From the NCBI GenBank assembly GCA_964577375.1, contig CAZNYW010000003.1:1-64000 (forward strand): a DNA stretch of 64,000 nucleotides. Direction: 5' to 3'. Position 1 is the first letter of the stretch; each line of letters begins with the position of its first letter. Both the position numbers and the translations under genes were made by a program. The notes below the pieces were generated by a model. It ran no database searches and was not told the DNA's origin. It saw only the letters and a program-made list of their open reading frames with translations. Source of the DNA: DATKUC01 sp964577375. GTDB lineage: Bacteria; Spirochaetota; Spirochaetia; DSM-27196; DATKUC01. Below, piece after piece: positions 36,282 through 45,513 of this stretch.

Positions 36282-38783
36282 TCAGGAGGGCTCGACGGGA
36301 ACCTTGAGAGAGGGGAGCGCGCCGCAATACTCGCGGAATTCGTCGAAGGTGCGGCGGACTCTGGAGAGGTGCTTGACGGATTCGGAGAGCTTTTCCTGTC
36401 TCGTCGATATCTCGAGCAGCGCGGCGGCGTCGCCCAGGCGTTTCGCCTCGATGTTCCAGGAGCCCCCCTTGATTGCGTGGGCTTCGATACTTGCGGCGCG
36501 GAAATCGCCGGAACGGATGAGCGCGCCGATCTGGTCGATCTGACCTCCGACCCGCTCGAGGAACTCGTGCACTACGCGACGCACAATCTCCTCTTTTCCC
36601 ATGAACGCCTCCACAGCCCCGTCGTAGTTGAAAATCGCCGGATCCAACCTGACGGCGGCTTTGGCGTCCGCCACGCCCTCCACGTCGCTCTTCGAAACGG
36701 CGGCATCCCTCTCGGGCACGGGCTTCTTTCCCGGGCCGGCGGCCGCGATATTCAGCCACCTGTCGAGAAGAGGCTCAAGGTCCTTCGCCTTGAAGGGCTT
36801 TGTGAGATAGTCATTCATTCCATACTGCAGGCAGCGCTCACGTTCGCCTTTGAGAGCATTCGCGGTCACCGCAACAATCGGCACGTCGAACCCCTCGGCC
36901 CGGATCTGCTCGGAAGCCTCGTATCCGTTCATCTCCGGCATCTGCACGTCCATGAACACCATATCGACGCCCTGAGCTCGAACCGCCTCCAACGCCTCCC
37001 GTCCGTTCGCGGCGAGGGAAACCTGGTGACCGAGCTTTTCGAGAATCGTCTTGAAAAGCTGCTGGTTCACGAAGTGATCCTCCGCGACGAGAATTCGACC
37101 CGGGGCTCGGAGGGCGGGCTCCACGGCGCGTGCCGGGCCGGCGGCAGGATTGCCGGCGGCGGTTTGACCGGCGTCCGCGAGTGTCGACTCCCTTTCGCCG
37201 CCAACCGGGATTTCCCCCGGCTCCTCGTCCACGGCGACAAGGTCGAGATCGCTCTCGAGCGATCCTGCCAGTGACTCATAGAGCTCGCGGATCTTGAGCG
37301 GTTTGTCGACGTAGGCATTGAACCAGCCGAGAAGCTTCATCTTCGCCTCGCCCCCGGCGTTCCCGGTCGGGCTCATGAGGACAAGACGGGTGGAATTGAT
37401 AGTCTTGTCGGCGTTGACTTCGCTTGCAAACTGCCAGCCGTCCATCCCCGGCAGCATGAGATCGACAAGCGCCAGATCGAAAGGCCGGTCTTCGGCGGCA
37501 CGCGTGTGCAGAAGCTGGAGCGCATCCGGTCCGGTTGTAACCTCTTCGACGCGGTCGAACCATCGTTCCAGGTACCTTGCGGCCTGTCTGCGGAACGTGG
37601 CATTGTCATCGATGAGCAGGGCCGACCTGCCCTCGAAGCGCGGAAGGGTTTCACGGCAGAGATCGGGTCCGGTGTGGTGGCCCTTGAACGGCAGCATGAA
37701 CCAGAATGTCGAGCCGCGTCCCGTCTGGCTTTTTACGCCGATGGTACCCTTCATCATCTTCACCAGACTGTGGCAGATGGAAAGTCCGAGACCGGTACCG
37801 CCGAATCTCCTGGTGGTGGAGGAGTCGACCTGATTGAACGCCTGAAACAGATGGGTCAGTTTTTCCTGCTCGATGCCTATTCCGGTGTCCACCACCTCGA
37901 ACAGTATGGTGACCGAGCCGTCGTTCTGGTCCACCTGCTCGACCTTGATGAGGACCTCTCCCTTTGAGGTGAACTTCACGGCGTTGTTGAACAGGTTGAC
38001 GATGACCTGCCTGATCCGTACCGGATCACCGAACACCAGGTCCGGCAGCCCGGGATCGAGGTAGAGCACCACCTCCAACCCCTTCTTGTGCGCCTCCAGA
38101 CTGACCATGTCGACTGCGTCCTCGGTCATCGAGAACAGATCGAATTCGATGTTTTCCAGACCGAGCTTCCCGGCCTCGATCTTGGAGAAGTCCAGGATGT
38201 CGTTGATGAGTCCCAGCAGCACCTCGGCCGAAAACCGCACCTGCTGCGCATACTCACGCTGCTCGTCGTCGAGACTGGTCTCCAGCATCAGTTCGGTCAT
38301 TCCGGTGATGGTGTGAATCGGCGTACGGATCTCGTGGCTCATGTTTGCGAGGAAGGCGCTCTTGGTGCGGGTGGCGCGCTCGGCGGAATCCTTGGCCTTG
38401 AGCAGCCGCTCAGCATCGGCCTTCTGCTCGGTCACATCTTCCATGAATCCGAAGATGAAGGGCGAGTGCTCGGAGGAATACACATGGGTAATGTCGAGGC
38501 GCCACCATGCGGATTTGCCCGACTTCTTGAGGTAGCGGCCCACCGACTGGATCCGTTGTTCCTTGCCCTGCGAAAGAGCCGCGAACTGATCCTTGAAAAG
38601 GCTGAGATCATCCGGATGGATGAACTTGAAGATCGAGCTCTCGCGCAGCTCCTCGCTGCTTTGCCCGAGCATCGACTCAATGGCGTGGTTTGTATAAAGA
38701 GGCCGGCCGGCGCTGTCCATGATGACCATACCGACCGGTGCGTGATCGAATATTACCTGAAAATGACGACCGAATGACGGCAA
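36282..38783 (-). CDS. Hybrid sensor histidine kinase (PAS-HisKA-HATPase-REC-REC-HPt)
   Basis: The 833-aa protein has no membrane helix. Domains in order: PAS (about 1-115; FDHAPVGMVIMDSAG), HisKA with phospho-acceptor His150 in FLANMSHEIRTP, HATPase with FNNAVKFTS (N box), DTGIGIEQ and FGGTGLGLS, REC1 (about 383-500; IDDN, VDLMLPGMDG), REC2 (about 560-680; AEDH, MDVQMPEMNG) and an HPt domain with His769 in EAHAIKGGSWNIEA. It is a complete phosphorelay in one chain of the BarA type. TTG 38783 is preferred to GTG 38801 because GGGAGG lies just upstream. It follows the response regulator by 27 bp. Confidence 0.9.
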   Translation of the reverse strand: MPSFGRHFQVIFDHAPVGMVIMDSAGRPLYTNHAIESMLGQSSEELRESSIFKFIHPDDLSLFKDQFAALSQGKEQRIQSVGRYLKKSGKSAWWRLDITHVYSSEHSPFIFGFMEDVTEQKADAERLLKAKDSAERATRTKSAFLANMSHEIRTPIHTITGMTELMLETSLDDEQREYAQQVRFSAEVLLGLINDILDFSKIEAGKLGLENIEFDLFSMTEDAVDMVSLEAHKKGLEVVLYLDPGLPDLVFGDPVRIRQVIVNLFNNAVKFTSKGEVLIKVEQVDQNDGSVTILFEVVDTGIGIEQEKLTHLFQAFNQVDSSTTRRFGGTGLGLSICHSLVKMMKGTIGVKSQTGRGSTFWFMLPFKGHHTGPDLCRETLPRFEGRSALLIDDNATFRRQAARYLERWFDRVEEVTTGPDALQLLHTRAAEDRPFDLALVDLMLPGMDGWQFASEVNADKTINSTRLVLMSPTGNAGGEAKMKLLGWFNAYVDKPLKIRELYESLAGSLESDLDLVAVDEEPGEIPVGGERESTLADAGQTAAGNPAAGPARAVEPALRAPGRILVAEDHFVNQQLFKTILEKLGHQVSLAANGREALEAVRAQGVDMVFMDVQMPEMNGYEASEQIRAEGFDVPIVAVTANALKGERERCLQYGMNDYLTKPFKAKDLEPLLDRWLNIAAAGPGKKPVPERDAAVSKSDVEGVADAKAAVRLDPAIFNYDGAVEAFMGKEEIVRRVVHEFLERVGGQIDQIGALIRSGDFRAASIEAHAIKGGSWNIEAKRLGDAAALLEISTRQEKLSESVKHLSRVRRTFDEFREYCGALPSLKVPVEPS

Positions 38784-38810
38784 ATTGCCTCCCTGCCGCA
38801 CGCGCGGATA

Positions 38811-40076
38811 TCAGAAGTTCAGGCGCAGAACTTCGGTTGCCTTCTTGAGAATTCCCTCGGGTTTCAAGGGCTTGATCAGATAGCTGATGACACCGAAGCG
38901 AAGCGCCTTGAGCACGGTTTCCCTCTGGGAGAGCGCTGAGAGAACTATTATGGGCAGCTCGAGCTTGCGGGCCGAAAGCTCCTCCATCACCTGAAAACCG
39001 TCGACCTGCGGCATCATGAGATCGAGGAAGATCAGGTCGGCCTTGGCCGCATTCGCATCGTCGAGGAATTCCTTTCCGTTGTTATAGGTCTCTATCTGGA
39101 ATTGTGTATCAGAGAATGCAGTCTTGATGAGCTCCTGGATAATAACGTCATCGTCCACAACCACGATGCGAATGCCCTTGTCGAGCCCTGTGAGATCGAA
39201 CCGTGTCGCCTGTTTGACCTCGTCGTCGAAACGAAGGTGCAGGCTCTCTTCCTTCTCCCTTTTCGGCGAAGCAGACTGGAGGAACTCCTGCTGTGCAGTC
39301 TTCTTCTTCGAGTCGCTGAGACTTCCCGCTTTTCGACCGAGAAGGCCGTCCATCGCCTTTTCCAGGCTGTTGGTCACCTCGATCTCGCCGTATTCCGGCC
39401 GCGACTTCAGAAACTGTCTCACGTAATCGGAGTTGGTCAGCACCTTCACGTAGCGCTGTTTCACCTTCGTCGCATCCACAAGAGTGGAAAAGAGGGCGGA
39501 AAGCTTGAGACTGTCGTCGGCGCTCACCTCGATGCTCGACATCATGACCAGTATCTTGGGAACGCTGATTTCATACAGATCTACCAGCTCGGCAATCTTG
39601 TATTTCAGAAGCTCGATCTTCTCTTTGTTGAGTCCCTGGGCGATCTCAACGAAAAGTATCTCGTCGTTGACGTGGGCCTCGACAATCGAGGGGGTGCTGT
39701 CCAGATTGAGCGACACGTTCAGAAGTTCGGCTACGCTTTTGAGGAGTGCATCGATCTTGACCGGCTTTGTGAAGAACTTGCGGACGTTGAATTGACCGAT
39801 CTGAAGTATCTTTTCCCTGTCGACTTTCGAGGAGACCATGATGACAGGAATAGGAGCAGTGTTTGGATCGCTTTTCTTCTTCTTAAGCAGTTCGGTGGAG
39901 CTGTTCCGCGAAAGGAAAAAATCCATGATCACCAGCTCCGGAGTTTCGTTCCGCAGCTTCACCGATCCGTCGAGACCGTTCACTGCGAGAATCACGTCGA
40001 ATCCATACTCGGCGAGCTTCTTGCTGAGATAGTCGCGAAAGAGCGGAGACTCGTCGACTACGAGGACTTTTTTCAT
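38811..40076 (-). CDS. Response regulator with two REC domains around a STAS-like centre
   Basis: The 421-aa protein has REC1 at 1-122 (VLVVDES, acceptor Asp52 in LVIMDFF, Lys104) and REC2 at about 300-421 (IVVVDDDVIIQEL, LIFLDLMMPQVDG, IKPLKP). Between them, about 130-245, FVEIAQGLNKEKIELLKYKIAELV ... KILVMMSSIEVSADDSLKL (two pieces) looks like a STAS/anti-anti-sigma fold, but this is tentative. There is no DNA-binding domain. It is transcribed with the downstream hybrid kinase, its likely phosphate source. The ATG has GAGGAG upstream. Confidence 0.8.
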   Translation of the reverse strand: MKKVLVVDESPLFRDYLSKKLAEYGFDVILAVNGLDGSVKLRNETPELVIMDFFLSRNSSTELLKKKKSDPNTAPIPVIMVSSKVDREKILQIGQFNVRKFFTKPVKIDALLKSVAELLNVSLNLDSTPSIVEAHVNDEILFVEIAQGLNKEKIELLKYKIAELVDLYEISVPKILVMMSSIEVSADDSLKLSALFSTLVDATKVKQRYVKVLTNSDYVRQFLKSRPEYGEIEVTNSLEKAMDGLLGRKAGSLSDSKKKTAQQEFLQSASPKREKEESLHLRFDDEVKQATRFDLTGLDKGIRIVVVDDDVIIQELIKTAFSDTQFQIETYNNGKEFLDDANAAKADLIFLDLMMPQVDGFQVMEELSARKLELPIIVLSALSQRETVLKALRFGVISYLIKPLKPEGILKKATEVLRLNF

Positions 40077-40096
40077 GGTGGCTGCTCCTCAGCATA

Positions 40097-40125
40097 GTTA
40101 TAAAGTGATATCTCTGCTTTTTCAA
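40097..40125 (-). promoter_or_regulatory. Promoter of the response regulator-hybrid kinase operon
   Basis: On the minus strand TTGAAA (40120-40125), a 17-bp spacer and TATAAC (40097-40102) start transcription near 40090, leaving a short leader with GAGGAG before ATG 40076. Confidence 0.6.
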
Positions 40126-40153
40126 CCGACGTTCCAAAGGCGCGGGGGCTTCG

Positions 40154-40182
40154 TTGACACCGCCGTTTCGTGCGGTTACGAT
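40154..40182 (+). promoter_or_regulatory. Promoter of the beta-barrel protein gene
   Basis: A consensus TTGACA (40154-40159), a 17-bp spacer and TACGAT (40177-40182) precede AGGGAGG (40192-40198) and the TTG start at 40205. It diverges from the response-regulator promoter, 28 bp apart. Confidence 0.6.
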
Positions 40183-40204
40183 TACGCGCTCAGGGAGGTC
40201 GACG

Positions 40205-41332
40205 TTGAAAAAGCTTGCTGCCCTCACACTGTTTGTCTCCATCGCTTCGTTCGCAGCGCCGACGGTGCGTGCCGATCAGAGCAAGGATCTCTACCTTACG
40301 GTATCCCCCCGTGTGTGGGGACTGGACCTCGGTGCCGGTGTGTCGACCTGGGACCTGGCGCCACCGCTCGACACCATCTTCTGGGTCATCGCGGGCGGCG
40401 CCTGGGACAACAAGGGATACTTCCGCAACCCTGCCGACAACTCGCCATATTCGGGATCAATCAGCGGATACGATCCTTCGAAGGCCCCCTACTACAACCG
40501 TCTCGATCTGCGGTGGCGGATGGGGATAGAGCAGGGCCTCGTAAATAATCCCGTTCTGCCCAAGGATCTTCTGACCACGTTTCTCTTCGTGCAGGCGGAG
40601 CTGAGCCGACCGTTGCAGGATTCCAGTACCAGCCAGCTGATCTTCGCAGGTCCGGATTCCGGTGACGACGTGCACGTTTCAGCGCTTCTCGGTTTCAAGC
40701 TTGACACGGTGGACCGCGACCCGGTCACTAAGGTTTACCGTGGTTACTACGCGGAGACCTCGATGGAGCTTGCTCCCGGTCCGCTGGTCGACTCCCTGAC
40801 ACGCAACGTCAACTACTACCGGCTCAATCTGACCGGCAAGTATTTCCTTCCGGTCTACGAAGTGCAGCCGACCGGCCGCGGCAACGTCTTCGGACTCTAC
40901 CTCGGCGACCGTTTCATCGCAGACTATTTGTGGGGTTCGGGAATTCCGCTTTCGGTCCGGCAGCAGACGGGCGGAATTAGTCCGGCGGACGGAATGGGTG
41001 ACGCGGTGCGCGGACTCGAGAAAAACCGCTTCGATGCGAACCTGAAGATCATCAACAACCTGTCGCTGCGCGCCACCTTTCCCCCGCTCGTAAACCGGAA
41101 CATCGTACCCGGAGCCTATCTCTTTTTCGACTCAGGCTACTACAGCGGAATGGCTCAGGCGCCTGCCGGCCCGGACGACAGCGGTTTCGTCGCCTCTGCC
41201 GGCGCGGGACTCTCGGTCGACTTTCTCGACCTCGGCGATGCCTCCATTTACACAGCCTACCTGCTGACCGGGAACCTGGTCGCGGGCGGGTCGTGGACAC
41301 CCATTTCGATAGAGCTCGGCCTGCACTATTAG
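40205..41332 (+). CDS. Exported outer-membrane-type beta-barrel protein
   Basis: The 375-aa protein has a signal peptide (KKLAALTLFVSIASFAAPTVRA) and alternating amphipathic strands rich in Tyr and Gly with many short turns. The segment VRGLEKNRFDANLKIINNLSLRATFPP and the following LFFDSGYYSG are reminiscent of the C-terminal barrel of Omp85/surface-antigen proteins, though no POTRA domain is present. The chain ends ISIELGLHY, with a terminal aromatic residue as in outer-membrane proteins. The start is TTG with AGGGAGG. I cannot assign a substrate. Confidence 0.65.
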   Translation: MKKLAALTLFVSIASFAAPTVRADQSKDLYLTVSPRVWGLDLGAGVSTWDLAPPLDTIFWVIAGGAWDNKGYFRNPADNSPYSGSISGYDPSKAPYYNRLDLRWRMGIEQGLVNNPVLPKDLLTTFLFVQAELSRPLQDSSTSQLIFAGPDSGDDVHVSALLGFKLDTVDRDPVTKVYRGYYAETSMELAPGPLVDSLTRNVNYYRLNLTGKYFLPVYEVQPTGRGNVFGLYLGDRFIADYLWGSGIPLSVRQQTGGISPADGMGDAVRGLEKNRFDANLKIINNLSLRATFPPLVNRNIVPGAYLFFDSGYYSGMAQAPAGPDDSGFVASAGAGLSVDFLDLGDASIYTAYLLTGNLVAGGSWTPISIELGLHY

Positions 41333-41333
41333 C

Positions 41334-41363
41334 TTGACGAAGAAAAGGCAAAAGGCATAGTCT
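41334..41363 (+). promoter_or_regulatory. Possible promoter of the phosphohexomutase gene
   Basis: TTGACG (41334-41339), an 18-bp spacer and TAGTCT (41358-41363) lie just after the beta-barrel stop. A GGAAGGAG Shine-Dalgarno (41397-41404) follows before ATG 41410. Confidence 0.4.
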
Positions 41364-41409
41364 GTGCCAGTCTTCGACAGCCCCTTATCGTGTTCAGGAA
41401 GGAGTGTTC

Positions 41410-43473
41410 ATGGCCGTTGTTTTCGATCCTGTCACCGGGCTCGCGCTGGGAGACCCCGAAGCCGACGTACTCCGCGGCGCTGACGCGCTCGCTGACGCGT
41501 TCCGCGTCGGCGACAGGGATCGTGACACCGAAATTCCATACAACTCGACATCCCCCGACCAGGAACGGGTCCTTCGTGCCGTCCGAGAGGCCCTGGACTC
41601 CTACATTCTCTCGGTATCCGGTTTCCGGAAGGTGTGCGCGGCGGACGGCGACGAGGAGAGCTCGACGGCCGAAGTCTCTGTGGAGGACAGACTCCTCGCG
41701 GCCTGCTTCAGCCTCTCGTTCGTCGACATGCTGAGCGAAAAGCGAGCCGGAGCTCATTCCGGACGGCTGTCTGTAGCCGTCGGCATCGACGCCCGACCCA
41801 CCGGTCCGGCGATCGGCGACGCGGTAATCCGTGCTCTCATCGGCACGCGGGTAACGGTACGCTACCTTTTCATCGTTCCCGCCCCTGAGATCATGGCCTA
41901 CGTCCGGAACGACCGGGAGATCGACGCCTTCATTTACATCTCAGCGAGCCACAATCCGCTGGGACACAACGGCATCAAATTCGGCCGCAACCGCGGCGGG
42001 GTCCTCGAACCGGACCACGCGAAGGAACTGATCCGCCGGATTCGTGCCGGATTCAGCTCGCCCGAATCCGCCTGGGAGAGGCTGGCGCAGGCCGCATTGC
42101 GAATCCGGGAGGCGGGTACAGAACCGGTCCGCCGCTGTTTCGAGCAGATGCCGGCGTGGAAAACGGCCGCCGATGAGAGCTACGCCCGTTTCACCACTCA
42201 GGTTGTGACCGGCTCGGATAGGGGCGAAGTTCAGAACAGGATTCTCGGTGAGCTCCAGGAGGCACTCGCGGCAAACCCCGTGGGGGTCGTCGGAGAGCTG
42301 AACGGCAGCGCCCGGTCAACCGGGATCGACGGCCGCTTTCTCTCGTCCTGCGGCGTGAAGGTCTCCCTGGTGAACGACACTCCCGGACAGGTGGTTCATC
42401 GCATCGTTCCCGAGGGGGAGTCACTCGAACCGGCTCGACTGGAGCTCGAGCGTCTCGCCCGCACCGACCCCCGCTTCCTGCTCGGCTACGTTCCGGACAA
42501 TGACGGCGACCGCGGCAATCTTGTCTATTACAGCGCTGCCGACCGGTCGGCGAAGATCCTCAGCGCGCAGGAGGTCTTCGCCCTCTCGTGTCTGTCGGAG
42601 CTAGCCTGGCTCGTCTACACCGGCGAGGTTTCCTACGACGAGCGTGGAAAGGCGCGACAGAAGGTCGCGATTGCCGTCAACGGCCCGACCTCACTCCGAA
42701 TCGACCGGATCGCCGACGCCTTTGACGCCCGGGTGTTCCGCGCGGAGGTCGGCGAGGCGAACGTGGTGGAGCTTTCCCGGCGTCTTCGCAAGCGCGGCTA
42801 CATAGTGCGCATCCTGGGCGAAGGCTCCAACGGCGGAAACATCACCTATCCTGCAGCGGTCCGGGACCCGCTCAACACCGTGCTCGCCATGGTGAAGCTT
42901 CTCGCCCTTCGCTCCTCCGGCGACCGTCCCGGACTCTTCGATATCTGGTGCTCCCGCATCGGCCGCCCCTCCGTCGGGGGGAAAGGCCTTGATCTCGGGA
43001 CAATCCTTTCCACCCTCCCCCGCTTCCAGACAACCAACGCCTTCGATCCCCGTGCGCTACTGCACGTAAAGACGAAGAATCACGGCCTTCTCAAGGCGGA
43101 GTACGAGTCCGTCTTTGCCGCTGAATGGCAGGCGAAGAGGTCCGAGCTAGCCCGCCGCCTGGGCATCCACACCTGGAAAGAGATCAATTACGACGGTGTC
43201 GCGGAAAAACAGGGAGTCGGCAAGGCGTTTCGCACGCCTCCTGAACGGGGAGGCTTCAAGATAGTGTTCAAGGACGACAAAGGCCACGTTTCGGCGTTCA
43301 TCTGGATGAGAGGCTCCGGCACCGAGCCGGTCTTCCGCGTTATGGCCGACGTCGAAAGCGAGCGGCCGGAAGACGAGGAGTATCTTCTCTCCTGGCACGT
43401 GGACATGGTCGGCCGTGCGGACGCCGCAGCATCGGCGGGCGAAGACTCGACCGTCGAGCAGACCGTTCGATAG
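41410..43473 (+). CDS. Phosphohexomutase family protein (phosphoglucomutase/phosphomannomutase)
   Basis: These enzymes interconvert hexose 1- and 6-phosphates through a phosphoserine. The 687-aa protein is longer than the 450-580 aa norm but has all four active-site elements: the phosphoserine loop ISASHNPLGHNGIKF (Ser180), the metal loop PDNDGDRGN, a sugar loop GEGSNGG (usually GEESGH), and the phosphate site RGSGTEPVFRVM. The divergent sugar loop means glucose, mannose or another sugar cannot be fixed. Extra sequence lies at residues 1-60 and in the third domain. GGAAGGAG sets ATG 41410. Confidence 0.85.
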   Translation: MAVVFDPVTGLALGDPEADVLRGADALADAFRVGDRDRDTEIPYNSTSPDQERVLRAVREALDSYILSVSGFRKVCAADGDEESSTAEVSVEDRLLAACFSLSFVDMLSEKRAGAHSGRLSVAVGIDARPTGPAIGDAVIRALIGTRVTVRYLFIVPAPEIMAYVRNDREIDAFIYISASHNPLGHNGIKFGRNRGGVLEPDHAKELIRRIRAGFSSPESAWERLAQAALRIREAGTEPVRRCFEQMPAWKTAADESYARFTTQVVTGSDRGEVQNRILGELQEALAANPVGVVGELNGSARSTGIDGRFLSSCGVKVSLVNDTPGQVVHRIVPEGESLEPARLELERLARTDPRFLLGYVPDNDGDRGNLVYYSAADRSAKILSAQEVFALSCLSELAWLVYTGEVSYDERGKARQKVAIAVNGPTSLRIDRIADAFDARVFRAEVGEANVVELSRRLRKRGYIVRILGEGSNGGNITYPAAVRDPLNTVLAMVKLLALRSSGDRPGLFDIWCSRIGRPSVGGKGLDLGTILSTLPRFQTTNAFDPRALLHVKTKNHGLLKAEYESVFAAEWQAKRSELARRLGIHTWKEINYDGVAEKQGVGKAFRTPPERGGFKIVFKDDKGHVSAFIWMRGSGTEPVFRVMADVESERPEDEEYLLSWHVDMVGRADAAASAGEDSTVEQTVR

Positions 43474-43511
43474 GAATCGGCAGACGCGGTTAAGCCGAAC
43501 GGCCGTTCGCC

Positions 43512-43541
43512 TTGTCGGCGGAGTGCCGACGGCGCTATGTT
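43512..43541 (+). promoter_or_regulatory. Possible upstream promoter of fakAB-plsY
   Basis: TTGTCG (43512-43517), an 18-bp spacer and TATGTT (43536-43541) would give a leader of about 95 nt. It is a weaker candidate than, or an addition to, the promoter right before the gene. Confidence 0.3.
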
Positions 43542-43605
43542 TGTATAGGTGGGGTTTCATCGAGCCAATCAGGTACCAGATTGCATCCGCCGCTTTGTAC
43601 CGTGA

Positions 43606-43634
43606 TTGACCGAAACAGAAAAACGGGATACCAG
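43606..43634 (+). promoter_or_regulatory. Proximal promoter of fakAB-plsY, leaderless geometry
   Basis: TTGACC (43606-43611), a 17-bp spacer and TACCAG (43629-43634) end 7 nt before ATG 43642, which has only a weak SD. The -10 box lacks the usual final T. Confidence 0.4.
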
Positions 43635-43641
43635 GTAAACA

Positions 43642-45510
43642 ATGCAGAAAGAAAAGACGTCGATAACAAAAATCGGCTACCTCGACGGCCAACGGCTGAA
43701 GCGGGCTCTCATCGCCGGCGCAAAACGCGTCATCCGGTTTCGCGATCAGCTCAACAGGATCAACGTCTATCCCGTTCCTGACAGCGACACCGGTACCAAT
43801 ATGGCGGGGACGCTGCAGTCGATCATTCAGGCGCTTACGCCGCTCACCGACCGCTCACTTGCGGTCGTGACACGGACTGCGGCCGACTCCGCGCTGCTCG
43901 GTGCGCGGGGCAACAGCGGCACGATCCTTGCTCAGTTCTTCCATGGCATGGCGGAAGAGCTCAAGAACCACACCAATATAAATACCGCCTCGTTCGCGAC
44001 CGCGGTGGGCAAGGCGGTAAAATACGCATATCAGGCCATCGCGGCGCCGGTCGAGGGAACGATACTTACCGTGCTCCGACAATGGGCTGAAGGTATGGCC
44101 GAGTACGGGCGCAGGACAACGGATTTCGCCAGGCTGCTCGGTGAATCTCTCGGCGCCGCGCGGACGGCGCTCACTGCAACCAGGGAACGGCTTCCCTCGC
44201 TGCGTAAAGCGGGCGTCGTCGACGCCGGAGCGCAGGGGTTCGTCCACCTGATCGAAGGCATCACTACCTTCATCGACGACGGAAAGATCCGCGAGCTGGA
44301 GGAGAGCGCCACCGGAGCGGTGATAGCGGAAGAATCGGCTGCGGTTTTCGAAGGGGATCTCACCTTTCGCTACTGCACCGAATGCATGATCGACGGTGTA
44401 ATGATCGATCAATTGGCGCTCCGCGACCGCCTCAGCCCTCTCGGGGATTCGCTGATCGTCGCAGGGTCCACCGAGCGGACCAAGATTCACATTCACACCG
44501 ATGACCCGGCCGCGGTCTTCGCCGTCGCCCGCGAGTATGGACGTTTGAACTCGCACAAGGCGGACGACATGAAGAAGCAGCACGCGGCAGCACACACCGA
44601 GCACGTCGACGTCGCTATCGTGGTCGATTCCGCCTGCGATCTGCCCGTCGACCTCGCCGATAAACCCTTCATCCACATGGTTCCCCTGAAGGTCATCTTC
44701 GGCGAGGAGACTTTCGTCGACAAGATATCGCTCACTGCGGATCAATTCTATTCGCTTCTGCGTGAGAATCCGAAGGTATTCCCCACAACATCCCAGCCCG
44801 CTCCCATCGATTTTCAGAAGAGCTTCGCCTTTCTTGCGGACCATTACCGCGATATCCTGGTGATTTCGCTCTCCGGTGGTCTAAGCGGCACCTACGGTTC
44901 GGCAAGCTCCGCGGCGGCGCTCATGGACCTGAAGGGCCGCATACGGGTCGTCGATTCGGTAAATGTATCAATCGGCATCGGGCTTATCGTGCGGCGCGTC
45001 TCCGAGGCCGCCGAACGGGGAGCAGACCTCGACGAGCTCGAAAAGCTCGCCGGCAGCCTCGCCCGGCGAACACGCCTCCTCGTGACGGTCCGCGGCGTGG
45101 ACATGCTGGTTCGAGGCGGCCGCGTCAGCAGAACCAAGGGATTGCTTGCGCGGCTGCTCGATCTCAAGCCGATCATCGCGCTCGACGACGAGGGCAAAGC
45201 GGGCCCGATAGCCATGACCCGCGGCGTCGCCTCCGGAAAGCGCAGGATTCTGTCGATGCTGAAGGAGCGCCTGCCCGGATCGGTCGCCCCCGACGAAACT
45301 GCTGCCGAAAAGGCCCGCGCGGTCGATTTCGCGATAGCGCACGTGGACAACCGCGAGGATGCCGAATGGCTTGCCGAAGAGCTCGAGGCAACCTTCCGCA
45401 TCGACCGCCCGATTTTCATCCGCGACGCCGCCCCCGTGCTCGCCACCCATACCGGTTTCGGCACCATCGGCCTCGCCTACATCGAACCCGAGCCGGTGAC
45501 CGGGGGCTGA
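43642..45510 (+). CDS. Fused fatty acid kinase: DAK2/FakA domain plus DegV/FakB domain
   Basis: FakA phosphorylates a fatty acid held by FakB to give acyl-phosphate. In most bacteria these are separate proteins; here a 622-aa chain joins them. Residues 1-200 are the DhaL/DAK2 ATP domain (INVYPVPDSDTGTNMAGTL, LGARGNSGTILAQFF), about 200-315 the FakA middle region (YCTECMIDG, KIHIHTDDP), and about 320-620 a DegV domain with TTSQPAP, SLSGGLSGTYGSA and a terminal GxFGTIGLAY-like end. plsY starts 3 bp downstream and uses acyl-phosphate, which strongly supports the assignment. Confidence 0.88.
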   Translation: MQKEKTSITKIGYLDGQRLKRALIAGAKRVIRFRDQLNRINVYPVPDSDTGTNMAGTLQSIIQALTPLTDRSLAVVTRTAADSALLGARGNSGTILAQFFHGMAEELKNHTNINTASFATAVGKAVKYAYQAIAAPVEGTILTVLRQWAEGMAEYGRRTTDFARLLGESLGAARTALTATRERLPSLRKAGVVDAGAQGFVHLIEGITTFIDDGKIRELEESATGAVIAEESAAVFEGDLTFRYCTECMIDGVMIDQLALRDRLSPLGDSLIVAGSTERTKIHIHTDDPAAVFAVAREYGRLNSHKADDMKKQHAAAHTEHVDVAIVVDSACDLPVDLADKPFIHMVPLKVIFGEETFVDKISLTADQFYSLLRENPKVFPTTSQPAPIDFQKSFAFLADHYRDILVISLSGGLSGTYGSASSAAALMDLKGRIRVVDSVNVSIGIGLIVRRVSEAAERGADLDELEKLAGSLARRTRLLVTVRGVDMLVRGGRVSRTKGLLARLLDLKPIIALDDEGKAGPIAMTRGVASGKRRILSMLKERLPGSVAPDETAAEKARAVDFAIAHVDNREDAEWLAEELEATFRIDRPIFIRDAAPVLATHTGFGTIGLAYIEPEPVTGG

Positions 45511-45513
45511 CCC

